A stretch of 14,984 nt of DNA, from positions 1 to 14,984 of the forward strand of contig CAKZKB010000289.1 of NCBI GenBank assembly GCA_937121005.1, in the 5' to 3' direction. A program made the translations under genes and the position numbers. Of the stretch, positions 6,230-12,564 are shown piece by piece (within the stretch, counting starts at the first letter, position 1; each line of letters opens with the position of its first letter). This DNA comes from an uncultured cyanobacterium (GTDB lineage: Bacteria; Cyanobacteriota; Cyanobacteriia; Cyanobacteriales; Geitlerinemataceae). The notes beneath the pieces are model-generated. The model ran no database searches and was not told the DNA's origin. It was given only the letters and a program-made list of their open reading frames with translations.

Positions 6230-6658
6230 ATGATGAAGTTATTCAATCTTAAATCCGTCTTTCGAGTGACGCTTTTAGCTGCTTTCGGACTAGCTGTTTC
6301 GAGTTCGGCGGCGATCGCGCAAGTAGACTTCGCCGACGAACTTCCCCACGAACACATGGAACATGGGGAAGGTGAAGGATCCCATGATATGATGATGATG
6401 CACATGGACGAGACGATCCAATGGATGGAAGAAATGTCTGACGAGGAATGGATGGAAAATCGGGAAGATATTATTTCCGAACTCGAAGACATGATGATGC
6501 ACATGGAAGATATGCACCACGACATGGAAATGCACGAAGATATGGAACATGACGAACACATGGAACACGACGAACACATGGAACACGAAGATATGGAACA
6601 TGACGAACACATGGAACACGACGACATGGATCCTATGGAAGGAGGCGGAGTTCGCTAG
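6230..6658 (+). CDS. Secreted Met/His/Asp/Glu-rich protein, putative periplasmic copper buffer
   Basis: A 142-residue protein with a signal peptide (MMKLFNLKSVFRVTLLAAFG, cleavage likely AIA|QV at 30/31). The mature part is extremely biased: I count 23 Met and 17 His in 112 residues, many Asp/Glu and no Cys. The middle has helical patches (ETIQWMEEMSDEEWMENRED, IISELEDMMMHMEDMHHD). The end carries hexapeptide repeats of the type MEHDEH between about 105 and 133. Met and His without Cys suits binding of Cu(I)/Cu(II) in an oxidising periplasm. Together with copA and copB this argues for a copper store or chaperone. I see none of the motifs of CopC, CopK or DUF305 (CopM). The start at 6230 has GGAG six nt upstream; a GTG at 6176 would spoil the signal peptide. 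The gene is clear; the function is inferred. Confidence 0.88.
   Translation: MMKLFNLKSVFRVTLLAAFGLAVSSSAAIAQVDFADELPHEHMEHGEGEGSHDMMMMHMDETIQWMEEMSDEEWMENREDIISELEDMMMHMEDMHHDMEMHEDMEHDEHMEHDEHMEHEDMEHDEHMEHDDMDPMEGGGVR
6542..6625 (+). repeat. In-frame 18-bp/15-bp tandem repeat encoding MEHDEH units
   Basis: Units beginning ATGGAACA start at 6542, 6560, 6578, 6593 and 6611, with lengths 18, 18, 15, 18 and 15. They differ mainly at silent T/C positions (CAT/CAC). This points to recent expansion by slippage or unequal crossing-over while the metal-binding peptide was kept. Confidence 0.85.
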
Positions 6659-6702
6659 GATTTCTCGATCGCAAATCGAACCTCAGTTAACATAAAAACA
6701 CA

Positions 6703-6748
6703 GGAATTCAGGTTTTTATGGCATCAATTTGGTGCTGACCTGAATTCC
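6703..6748 (+). other. Nested hairpin downstream of the Met/His-rich gene
   Basis: GGAATTCAGGT (6703-6713) and ACCTGAATTCC (6738-6748) form a perfect 11-bp inverted repeat. Inside the 24-nt loop, GCATCA (6721-6726) can pair with TGGTGC (6730-6735), one pair being G-U. There is no T-run after it, so it is not a standard rho-independent terminator. It could be a repeat-type palindrome, an mRNA processing site or a protein target. It lies 28 nt before the next start codon. Confidence 0.6.
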
Positions 6749-6775
6749 CAAAGGATAAGCAAACAAGAGGTCATA

Positions 6776-7106
6776 ATGGGACAAATTGCCAGTCGAAAAT
6801 GGATACTGATTCTCGTGCTGTATCTCTAATTCGATCGCCTTACCCGCTCGATCGCATGAGGACGATCCCCACCGGGAAAATCCCAATTCTCACTCGCCAG
6901 AAGTAGAGACAAAAGCCTCCGATCGCCCTGCAAACCATGAATCGACAACAGCAGAAAGCAGCAACAACTCCAAACCGAAACCGCCATCAACACCATCCTC
7001 AGTCGGGACAATTCAGAATTTCTCCTTTCTTGGTGAAACTGCTTTAGCAGGTGTTATCCTAACTCCTATGGCTTTATTTTTTCTTAAAGGGAGGGCGCGA
7101 TCGTGA
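6776..7106 (+). pseudogene. Small secreted membrane-anchored protein, interrupted by one +1 frameshift
   Basis: An AAGAGG-type SD (6765-6770) precedes the ATG at 6776, which encodes MGQIASRKWILILVLYL and then TAA at 6827. The +1 frame is open from 6810 to TGA at 7104-7106 and encodes NSIALPARSHEDDPHREN, a Ser/Thr/Pro/Lys-rich linker of about 55 residues, then a hydrophobic segment (LGETALAGVILTPMALFFL) and KGRARS. Joined, this is a signal peptide (hydrophobic WILILVL, cleavage near PARS), a short His/acidic start, a linker and a C-terminal membrane anchor. The TGA overlaps the next gene's GTG as GTGA, the usual sign of translational coupling, so the second frame is real coding sequence. The break may be a sequencing error, a recent mutation or +1 recoding at CTC-TAA. 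I do not recognise the family. Its place in a copper cluster suggests a metal-related role. Confidence 0.6.
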
Positions 7107-7396
7107 CCTCAACTCGACTGAGAGTCCGAAAAATACATCGCTGGTTTGCGCCGTTGATGGCGTTTCCATTACTGCTGACGATCGTCACGGGTTTTGGATT
7201 TCAACTGGCAGTGACAACCGGAAACACTCAAGAATTTTTGTGGTTGCTCGACTTGCATCGCGGGAAATTTGGTAGTATAAATTTAGAGAACATTTATCCC
7301 TTTCTCAATGCCATTGGTTTATTTATCTTATTGACGACCGGAATTTGGATGTGGCTGCAAATTCCTCGCCATCGATCGCCCTCCAATTCCCCTTAA
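7103..7396 (+). CDS. Short PepSY-associated TM-type membrane protein
   Basis: A 97-residue inner-membrane protein with two membrane spans. RKIHRWFAPLMAFPLLLTIVTG is the typical first segment of PepSY-TM proteins, a basic patch with a conserved His followed by a helix. LWLLDLHRGKFG is the second family motif, and FLNAIGLFILLTTGIWMWLQ is the second helix. The full PepSY-TM family is several times longer with a PepSY domain; this is the short form that keeps only the membrane core. It may bind haem or metal through the conserved His residues, but that is unproven. It starts with GTG at 7103, with GGAGG 8 nt upstream, overlapping the stop of the frameshifted gene by four bases. The response regulator follows after 16 nt. 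Confidence 0.82.
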   Translation: MTSTRLRVRKIHRWFAPLMAFPLLLTIVTGFGFQLAVTTGNTQEFLWLLDLHRGKFGSINLENIYPFLNAIGLFILLTTGIWMWLQIPRHRSPSNSP

Positions 7397-7412
7397 GGAG
7401 TTCTTTACTCGA

Positions 7413-8099
7413 ATGCGACTTTTACTCGTTGAAGACGAACCCGACTTAGGAAAAGCTCTCGATCGCGCCTTGACGCGATCGGCTTACGTTGTCGATTGGG
7501 TTCTCGACGGTGCAGAGGCTTGGGAACTGTTGCAAAACAATTGGATCGAGTACGAAGTTGCCATTTTCGATTGGCTCGTTCCCGGTTTATCGGGGGTGGA
7601 ATTATGCCAGAATTTGCGACAGCGAGGAAGTGCGTTACCCGTATTGATGCTCACCGCAAAAGACACGGAAGCCGATAAAGTTATGGGATTGGATGCGGGA
7701 GCCGATGACTATGTGGTGAAACCCTTTGGGATGGCAGAATTGCTAGCAAGATTGCGAGCCTTACAGCGACGATCGCCCCAACTTCAGCTTCCCAAACTGC
7801 AAGTCGGCGACTTGGTTCTTGATTGCGGAACCCGCCAGTTATGCAGTGGCGAAAAAACTCTAGAACTGACCCATAAAGAATATCAGTTGATCGAGTATTT
7901 TATGCGCCATCCCAACCAAATTGTCACCCGCGATCGCTTGCTCTATCAACTATGGGAAATTGGTGCCGAACCCGAAAGTAACGTCGTCGCCGCTCAAATT
8001 CGCTTGCTACGGCGGAAACTGGCTGATATTGGGCGCGATCGCGTCATTAAAACGGTTTACGGGCAAGGATATCGGTTCAGTTTAGATTCTGAAAACTGA
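7413..8099 (+). CDS. rppA: OmpR/PhoB-type response regulator, RppA/NrsR-like
   Basis: A 228-residue DNA-binding response regulator. The receiver domain spans about 1-120 and has acidic pocket residues E7/D8, phospho-acceptor D53 in IFDWLVPG, T81 in LMLTAKD and K103 in VVKPFG. A winged-helix DNA-binding domain follows (about 125-226; LTHKEYQLIEYFMRHPNQIV, ending VYGQGYRFSL). The N-terminus LLLVEDEPDLGKAL with YVVDWVLDGAEAW is what I expect of cyanobacterial RppA, called NrsR in Synechocystis, where the RppA/RppB pair controls nickel export and has been linked to redox control. Here it would control the copper genes beside it (inference). The SD TAAGGAG (7394-7400) overlaps the upstream stop codon. 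The kinase gene follows after 21 nt. Confidence 0.93.
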   Translation: MRLLLVEDEPDLGKALDRALTRSAYVVDWVLDGAEAWELLQNNWIEYEVAIFDWLVPGLSGVELCQNLRQRGSALPVLMLTAKDTEADKVMGLDAGADDYVVKPFGMAELLARLRALQRRSPQLQLPKLQVGDLVLDCGTRQLCSGEKTLELTHKEYQLIEYFMRHPNQIVTRDRLLYQLWEIGAEPESNVVAAQIRLLRRKLADIGRDRVIKTVYGQGYRFSLDSEN

Positions 8100-8120
8100 C
8101 TTAAAAATTAGGCAATTGTC

Positions 8121-9449
8121 ATGGAATCTAATTTTTTATTCAAAAACACTCGTCTGCGGTTGAGTTTATGGTACGCGGGGGCAATGGGATTCCTTTTAAG
8201 TCTCTTTTCGATTGGAGTCTACGAAGCCATTCTCCACGCCCATGAAATGACATTAAATCGAGAAATTGAGTCCGTTACTGGAACGCTACACGACAGCTTG
8301 AAACCATTGTTGAAAACTCCAGGAGAATTAGAACCGCAAATCCATCAATCTTTTCCCTATTTGTGTATCGTCGGACAGGCTTGCGACTCCGAAGGTTCGC
8401 TGAATGGAATGGGTGCAATTCATCAAGGTAATTATTATATTCGGTTTCTCGATCGCCATGGCAACCTAGTCGCAACATCCAGAATGTCAAGTGGCGATAC
8501 AATTGCTATTGATTCGCTGTCAACTTGGCAAACGTTAACCGACAAACAACACCATCGATACCGACAAATGACCGTTAGATTAGAAACTCGCGATCGCCAA
8601 GTTTGGGGATATTTACAAGTTGGAAAAAGTTTGCAAGAATGGGATGACTACCTAAAAATTGTTCGCTACTTTATCTTAGTCGGCTTGCCCATTTCTTTGG
8701 CAGTTGTTGGTGGTGTAGCGTGGCAATTGTCGGGACTTGCCATGCAACCCATTTATCGATCGTACCGACAAATTCAACAATTTACTGCTGATGCAGCCCA
8801 CGAATTGCGAACGCCTCTAGCTGCGATGCAAGCGATCGTCGAATCGACATTAACGAACCCTGAAATCTCCAGAGATGAAGCGATAGACACCTTGCAAGCG
8901 TGCGATCGCCAACATCAGCGACTCTCCGAGTTAGTTCGGGATTTGCTGTTGCTTTCGCGCCTCGATTTTCATCTGACAACGATAAAACGTCAGCCTTGCT
9001 GTTTGAACGATATCGTTGCCGATGTCGCAGAAGAAATGGCTCCTCTCGCCCTTGGCGACAACATCGATATTCAAGTTGTTACTTTACCCGATCCGGCAAT
9101 TTCTGTATGGGGTACCGAGTCCCAACTCTATCGACTGCTGGTGAATTTAGTTAGCAATGCCATTCGCTACAATCATGTTGGCGGAAAAATTAAAATTCAC
9201 TTAAAATGCAGCGATCGTCGGGCAATTTTGCAAGTGAACGATACGGGAGTGGGAATTCCAGACGCTGAGATCGAACGAATTTTCGATCGTTTCTATCGTG
9301 GAGATCGCGATCGCTCTCGCAAAAGTGGGGGGTCGGGATTAGGACTCTCGATTGTTAAGGCGATCGTCGAAGCTCATGGCGGTCGCATTGAGGTCAGGAG
9401 TATAATAGAAAAAGGGAGTCAATTTGAAGTGCGCTTGCCCTTGAAATAG
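8121..9449 (+). CDS. rppB: Membrane sensor histidine kinase, RppB/NrsS-like
   Basis: A 442-residue kinase that would phosphorylate the adjacent regulator. Two membrane helices (about 16-36 and 182-203) enclose a periplasmic sensor of about 145 residues, beginning VYEAILHAHEMTLNREIESV and containing Cys 82 and 88. The HisKA domain has the phospho-acceptor H227 in FTADAAHELRTPLAAM. The ATPase domain has N346 (LVSNAIRYN), the G1 box DTGVGIP (374-380), FDRFYRGDRDRS and the G2 box GGSGLGLS. The first 60 residues, LRLSLWYAGAMGF to GTLHDSL, agree with RppB kinases as I recall them. A classic HAMP domain is not obvious between TM2 and H227. The likely signal is a periplasmic metal or redox change. 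The stop at 9449 ends the island. Confidence 0.92.
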   Translation: MESNFLFKNTRLRLSLWYAGAMGFLLSLFSIGVYEAILHAHEMTLNREIESVTGTLHDSLKPLLKTPGELEPQIHQSFPYLCIVGQACDSEGSLNGMGAIHQGNYYIRFLDRHGNLVATSRMSSGDTIAIDSLSTWQTLTDKQHHRYRQMTVRLETRDRQVWGYLQVGKSLQEWDDYLKIVRYFILVGLPISLAVVGGVAWQLSGLAMQPIYRSYRQIQQFTADAAHELRTPLAAMQAIVESTLTNPEISRDEAIDTLQACDRQHQRLSELVRDLLLLSRLDFHLTTIKRQPCCLNDIVADVAEEMAPLALGDNIDIQVVTLPDPAISVWGTESQLYRLLVNLVSNAIRYNHVGGKIKIHLKCSDRRAILQVNDTGVGIPDAEIERIFDRFYRGDRDRSRKSGGSGLGLSIVKAIVEAHGGRIEVRSIIEKGSQFEVRLPLK

Positions 9450-9616
9450 CGATCGCGACACGGTGTTCCTAGAATTAACGTTCGGTAATTGTTCTTACCC
9501 CATCCATTTTCTCAGTCTCAGTGTGGCTGCTGCGGGGAGTCGCTTCAAAGCACCGTAACCGAGTACAATGGCTGTCGTGCGATCGTTTCTTTATATCCCG
9601 CGATCGCCTCTTGTTC

Positions 9617-9622
9617 TATAAT
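9617..9622 (+). promoter_or_regulatory. TATAAT -10 box of argD
   Basis: A perfect TATAAT 30 nt before the GTG at 9653. No good -35 is seen at 17 nt. It lies inside the longest open frame from 9521, which argues that the true start of argD is downstream, at 9653. Confidence 0.45.
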
Positions 9623-9652
9623 AGCGATCGCAACCCGAAATCCAAGCCTGCC

Positions 9653-10906
9653 GTGAGTCCAACCACCGCACCCATCGCCTCTACCACCGCTTTCGACTTC
9701 GATCGCTTCGATCGCGACGTAATGAAAACCTACGGGCGCTTTCCCATTGCCCTCGATCGCGGAGAAGGCGCTCGCGTGTGGGATACTGACGGTAAAGAAT
9801 ACCTCGATTTTGTCGCCGGAATCGCCACGTGCACCCTCGGGCACGCTCACCCGGTACTCATTGAAGCCGTCGAAACCCAGATCCGCAAGCTGCACCACGT
9901 TTCCAACCTGTACTATATTGCCCCCCAAGGGGAACTCGCAAACTGGTTAGTGAACCATTCTTGTGCCGATCGCGCCTTTTTCTGTAACTCCGGTGCTGAA
10001 GCTAACGAAGGGGCGATCAAATTAGCTCGCAAATATGCCCACACCGTTCTTAACATCGCCGATCCCGTTGTTTTAACTGCCCACGCCAGCTTTCACGGCC
10101 GGACGCTAGCGACGATTACGGCTACCGGACAACCGAAATACCAAAAGAATTTTAACCCGTTAGTGCCCGGTTTTCAATACGTGCCCTACAACGATATTGA
10201 AGCCATAGAAACCACGATCGCCGAACTGGATAAAAACGAACGGCGGGTAGCTGCAATTTTACTCGAAGCCTTGCAAGGCGAAGGCGGCGTGCGTCCGGGC
10301 GATCGCGCTTATTTCCAGCGAGTGCGCCAACTGTGCGACGAAAAAGGAATTTTACTAATTCTCGACGAAGTGCAAGTCGGTGTCGGACGCACGGGCAAAC
10401 TTTGGGGTTACGAAAACCTGGATATCGAACCGGATATTTTCACCAGTGCAAAAGGTTTAGGTGGCGGTATTCCCATTGGGGCGATGCTGTGCAAAGAATC
10501 GTGTAATGTTTTTGCCCCTGGCGACCATGCGAGTACCTTTGGCGGCAATCCTTTCGCTTGTGCGGTGGCGTTAGCGGTATGCCAAACCATCGAGCGGGAA
10601 GGTTTGATTGACAATTCTCGATCGCGCGGGGAACAGTTGCGATCGGGTTTGAAGGCGATCGCGGCCGAATTTCCCCAAGTCGTCGAGGAGGTTCGCGGTT
10701 GGGGACTGATTAACGGCATGGTCTTGAAATCCGATATCGAACTGACCTCCATCGATGTGGTAAAATCGGCCATGTCTTCCGGGTTGTTATTGGTTCCCGC
10801 CGGGCCGAAAGTGGTGCGGTTCGTGCCTCCGTTGATTGTATTGGAAGCCGACATCAACGCCGCCCTTTCTGGTGTGCGACAAGCCCTTTTGGATGTCGGT
10901 TCTTAG
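9653..10906 (+). CDS. argD: Acetylornithine aminotransferase (ArgD), class III PLP enzyme
   Basis: A PLP-dependent class III aminotransferase of 417 residues. In arginine synthesis it transfers an amino group from glutamate to N-acetylglutamate semialdehyde. Visible motifs: VMKTYGRFPIALDRGEG near the start, DFVAGIATCTLGHAHP, FFCNSGAEANEGAIKLARKY (PLP phosphate binding), SFHGRTLATITATGQ, LLEALQGEGGV, LILDEVQVGVGRTGK with PLP-nitrogen ligand D238, and TSAKGLGGGIPIGAM with Schiff-base K267. The open frame extends back to 9521, but those 44 residues (many Arg/Ser, including a stretch over HIP1 motifs) are unlike the family. The GTG at 9653 gives the usual short N-terminus and follows a -10 box. 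It is cytosolic and not part of the copper operon, with 203 nt separating them. Confidence 0.95.
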   Translation: MSPTTAPIASTTAFDFDRFDRDVMKTYGRFPIALDRGEGARVWDTDGKEYLDFVAGIATCTLGHAHPVLIEAVETQIRKLHHVSNLYYIAPQGELANWLVNHSCADRAFFCNSGAEANEGAIKLARKYAHTVLNIADPVVLTAHASFHGRTLATITATGQPKYQKNFNPLVPGFQYVPYNDIEAIETTIAELDKNERRVAAILLEALQGEGGVRPGDRAYFQRVRQLCDEKGILLILDEVQVGVGRTGKLWGYENLDIEPDIFTSAKGLGGGIPIGAMLCKESCNVFAPGDHASTFGGNPFACAVALAVCQTIEREGLIDNSRSRGEQLRSGLKAIAAEFPQVVEEVRGWGLINGMVLKSDIELTSIDVVKSAMSSGLLLVPAGPKVVRFVPPLIVLEADINAALSGVRQALLDVGS

Positions 10907-10913
10907 CTGGTGT

Positions 10914-10979
10914 AGAAACCCGGTTTCTGAAAGGACAAACTCAACTCTTGTCTGGCTATAAATAAGAAACCGGGTTTCT
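10914..10979 (+). repeat. Perfect 15-bp inverted repeat after argD
   Basis: AGAAACCCGGTTTCT (10914-10928) and AGAAACCGGGTTTCT (10965-10979) are exact reverse complements of each other, with 36 nt between. Each arm is itself nearly palindromic, so it could form two small hairpins or one long one. The motif recurs in filamentous cyanobacterial genomes as I recall. Lying 8 nt after the argD stop, it may act as a transcript end, although there is no T-run. The stretch 10907-11352 has no gene; it holds this repeat, two hairpin repeats and a possible promoter. Confidence 0.85.
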
Positions 10980-11013
10980 TGTATCCGAACTTTCCAAGAC
11001 GAATTTTGAATGT

Positions 11014-11054
11014 TGCGAAAAGTTGGGGGTGTAGATTTTCTTCCCCCCAAACTT
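11014..11054 (-). repeat. Hairpin repeat, copy C (reverse orientation)
   Basis: Reading the minus strand, AAGTTTGGGGGGAAG is followed by the AAAATCTACA loop and CCCCCAACTTTTCGCA. The core equals copies A and B. Its right end joins copy D directly, so C and D form a tandem pair. To its left lies CCAAGACGAATTTTGAA (10994-11010), a partial piece of the conserved arm. Confidence 0.87.
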
Positions 11055-11138
11055 GCGAAAAGTCAGGGGCGTAGATTTTCTTCCCCCTGAACTTTTCAAG
11101 ACTCAAGACGAATTTTGAATTGGAGCGAAGCGACTGAC
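11054..11138 (-). repeat. Hairpin repeat, copy D with full 34-nt arm (reverse orientation)
   Basis: On the minus strand this reads arm (11138-11105; 31 of 34 identical to 5062-5095), then AAAAGTTCAGGGGGAAG, the loop AAAATCTAC, and GCCCCTGACTTTTCGCA. The stem has changed in a compensating way: TCAGGGG in one arm is matched by CCCCTGA in the other, whereas copy B has CGGGGG/CCCCCG. This suggests that pairing is conserved. Confidence 0.87.
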
Positions 11139-11212
11139 TTCTGCCCGAAAACGAGAGCCCGAAGGTGCAAACTCCCTTAACATACAACGGCCGGCGTTAA
11201 CCAACCGACCGA

Positions 11213-11240
11213 TTTACGTTACATATCGTAATGATAAGAT
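11213..11240 (+). promoter_or_regulatory. Possible promoter of the DsbA/ScsC-like lipoprotein gene
   Basis: TTTACG (11213-11218) and TAAGAT (11235-11240) are 16 nt apart, each matching 4 of 6 consensus bases. An inverted repeat GTTAC/GTAAT (11218-11232) lies between them and could be an operator. The leader to the ATG at 11353 would be about 105 nt. The match is weak. Confidence 0.25.
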
Positions 11241-11352
11241 CGCGAAAATTTGCAAATCGTTCGGGAAACCGAATCGCCTCTGGCCCTGGGAACGTTAATC
11301 TCCCCGGCAGATGGGGCATACTGAGTAGTAGAGCCACTTCTGTGTAATACTG

Positions 11353-12144
11353 ATGAATCCATTCGCGATCGCCCGACTGTTCCATCGTTCCCCACGCGGC
11401 ATCTGGCTAGCCGTCGCCCTGGCCGCTTGCTTGACCTTAAGTAACTGTGCGTCTCCGGCCTCCTCCACTGATGGCGATACGCCCGTCGATGCGGAGTTCG
11501 AGGAAAAAGTGTTGCAGGTGATCCGCGACAACCCGCAAGTGATTATTGAAGCCGCCAACGCCTACCGCCAACAGCAACAAGCAGAAGCGCAAGAGGCCCA
11601 AGACGCTGTGGCCCGCGAAGTGCTAAAGGATCCGAGTGGGGCGATCGGCGAGTCGCCGACCAAAGGTGCCGAAGACCGCAACATCGTCTTGTTTGAATTT
11701 TCTGATTTTCAATGTCCCTACTGTGCGGCGGCTTTGGAAGCACTCGATCCGTTTATGGAACGTCACGGCGACGAGGTGACGCTGGTGTACAAGCACTTAC
11801 CCTTGACGCAAATTCACCCGGAAGCCCTGCCATCGGCGAAAGCATCCTGGGCCGCCCAACAGCAAGGCCAGTTTTGGCCCTATCACGATGCCCTGTTTGC
11901 GGCTCAAGATCGCTTGGGCGAGGATCTTTACGTGGAAATTGCTGAAGATCTCGATCTCGATATGGAGCAGTTCAATCGCGATCGCAACAGCGCAGCCGCC
12001 GAACAAGCGATCGCCGACGATATGGCCCTGGTGCAACGGATCGGCGTGAACAGTACGCCCACTTTCTTTATGAACGGTCGCCGCGTAGATCTGTCTGAAG
12101 ACAAGGCTTTCGAGAAAGTCTTGGAGGAAATCAAGGCCGAATAG
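11353..12144 (+). CDS. DsbA-family thiol oxidoreductase lipoprotein with ScsC-like N-terminal helix
   Basis: A 263-residue exported thioredoxin-fold protein. It starts with a lipoprotein signal (LAVALAACLTLSNC, lipid-bearing C32) and so is tethered to a membrane facing the periplasm. After a short linker, EFEEKVLQVIRDNPQVIIEA (48-67) resembles the N-terminal helical segment of ScsC/BdbD-type proteins, followed by a Gln/Ala helix (YRQQQQAEAQEAQDA). The DsbA domain has the active site CPYC (121-124, within FSDFQCPYC), the inserted helical part, and cis-Pro loop STPTFF (P236) before MNGRRV. It would form or exchange disulfides in secreted proteins. ScsC proteins are known for copper tolerance, so a link to the island upstream is possible, but argD and repeats separate them. 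Confidence 0.9.
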   Translation: MNPFAIARLFHRSPRGIWLAVALAACLTLSNCASPASSTDGDTPVDAEFEEKVLQVIRDNPQVIIEAANAYRQQQQAEAQEAQDAVAREVLKDPSGAIGESPTKGAEDRNIVLFEFSDFQCPYCAAALEALDPFMERHGDEVTLVYKHLPLTQIHPEALPSAKASWAAQQQGQFWPYHDALFAAQDRLGEDLYVEIAEDLDLDMEQFNRDRNSAAAEQAIADDMALVQRIGVNSTPTFFMNGRRVDLSEDKAFEKVLEEIKAE

Positions 12145-12267
12145 CGATCGAGAACACAGTGCCATGGCGATCGTACTGCGCGACTGTCACCCCTGGGGGG
12201 GAGTAGTCTAACAAAGACTCGCAAGTACCCTAAAAACAAGACGGGACTTGCCGACTGGGGTGTTGCC

Positions 12268-12471
12268 ATGAGCGTTACCATCGCCGGGGAGCAAAGCCAC
12301 GCTCCCCCACTTCAAGGTTTGAAAAAACGAGACGATCGCGCTTTGTCTGTATTGTTCGATCGCGACGATATTGACGAAATCGCCGACGACGTGACCGAAA
12401 CTCTATTTCGATTTTATCCCGAACCGATTTGGGAGGAAGATCCGTTTGAGTTTTTGAGCGAATTTTTGTAA
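12268..12471 (+). CDS. Small acidic hypothetical protein
   Basis: A 67-residue frame. A short basic/polar start (GLKKRDDRALSVLF) leads into an acidic, aromatic tail (DRDDIDEIADDVTETLFRFY, PEPIWEEDPFEFLSEFL). There is no signal peptide, Cys or membrane segment, and I recognise no family. The amino-acid order looks like a real small protein rather than a chance frame, and no gene opposes it. GGGG six to nine nt before the ATG is a poor SD. A GC-rich hairpin lies just after the stop. Confidence 0.5.
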   Translation: MSVTIAGEQSHAPPLQGLKKRDDRALSVLFDRDDIDEIADDVTETLFRFYPEPIWEEDPFEFLSEFL

Positions 12472-12481
12472 TCGATGGCCC

Positions 12482-12499
12482 TGGGGGAGCCAGCCCCCA
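12482..12499 (+). terminator. GC-rich hairpin between the small acidic gene and the coiled-coil gene
   Basis: TGGGGG (12482-12487) and CCCCCA (12494-12499) pair around the loop AGCCAG, 10 nt after the stop at 12471. No T-run follows, so it may be a structural barrier rather than a standard terminator. Confidence 0.35.
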
Positions 12500-12564
12500 A
12501 AGGGGAATCAGAGCCATCTCACGTTAAAATAGTTGCATGGTGTAGCGATCTGACAACAAGCGGC

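Noticed and set aside
5974..6627. Long reverse-strand frame of 217 codons rich in Ser, Cys and Met
   Set aside because: It is the antisense shadow of the repeat-rich Met/His gene. The low-complexity Ser/Cys pattern comes from reversed ATG/GAA/CAC codons, and the forward gene has an SD and signal peptide.
6826..7011. Reverse-strand frame of 61 codons within the frameshifted gene
   Set aside because: The forward frame explains the region better: SD, signal peptide, membrane anchor and GTGA overlap with the next gene.
9521..9652. Longer argD start at 9521
   Set aside because: The 44 added residues do not resemble the family and cover a TATAAT box. The GTG at 9653 gives the expected N-terminus.
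10903..11187. Reverse-strand frames across the hairpin repeat pair
   Set aside because: They consist mostly of translated repeat DNA. Repeat copies A and B show no matching conserved reading frame around them.
12205..12219. Small hairpin AGTCT/AGACT after the DsbA-like gene
   Set aside because: A 5-bp stem without a T-run is too weak to call a terminator.
12475..12564. Longer start for the coiled-coil protein
   Set aside because: The added part spans a GC-rich hairpin and a -10-like box and does not look like a protein N-terminus.
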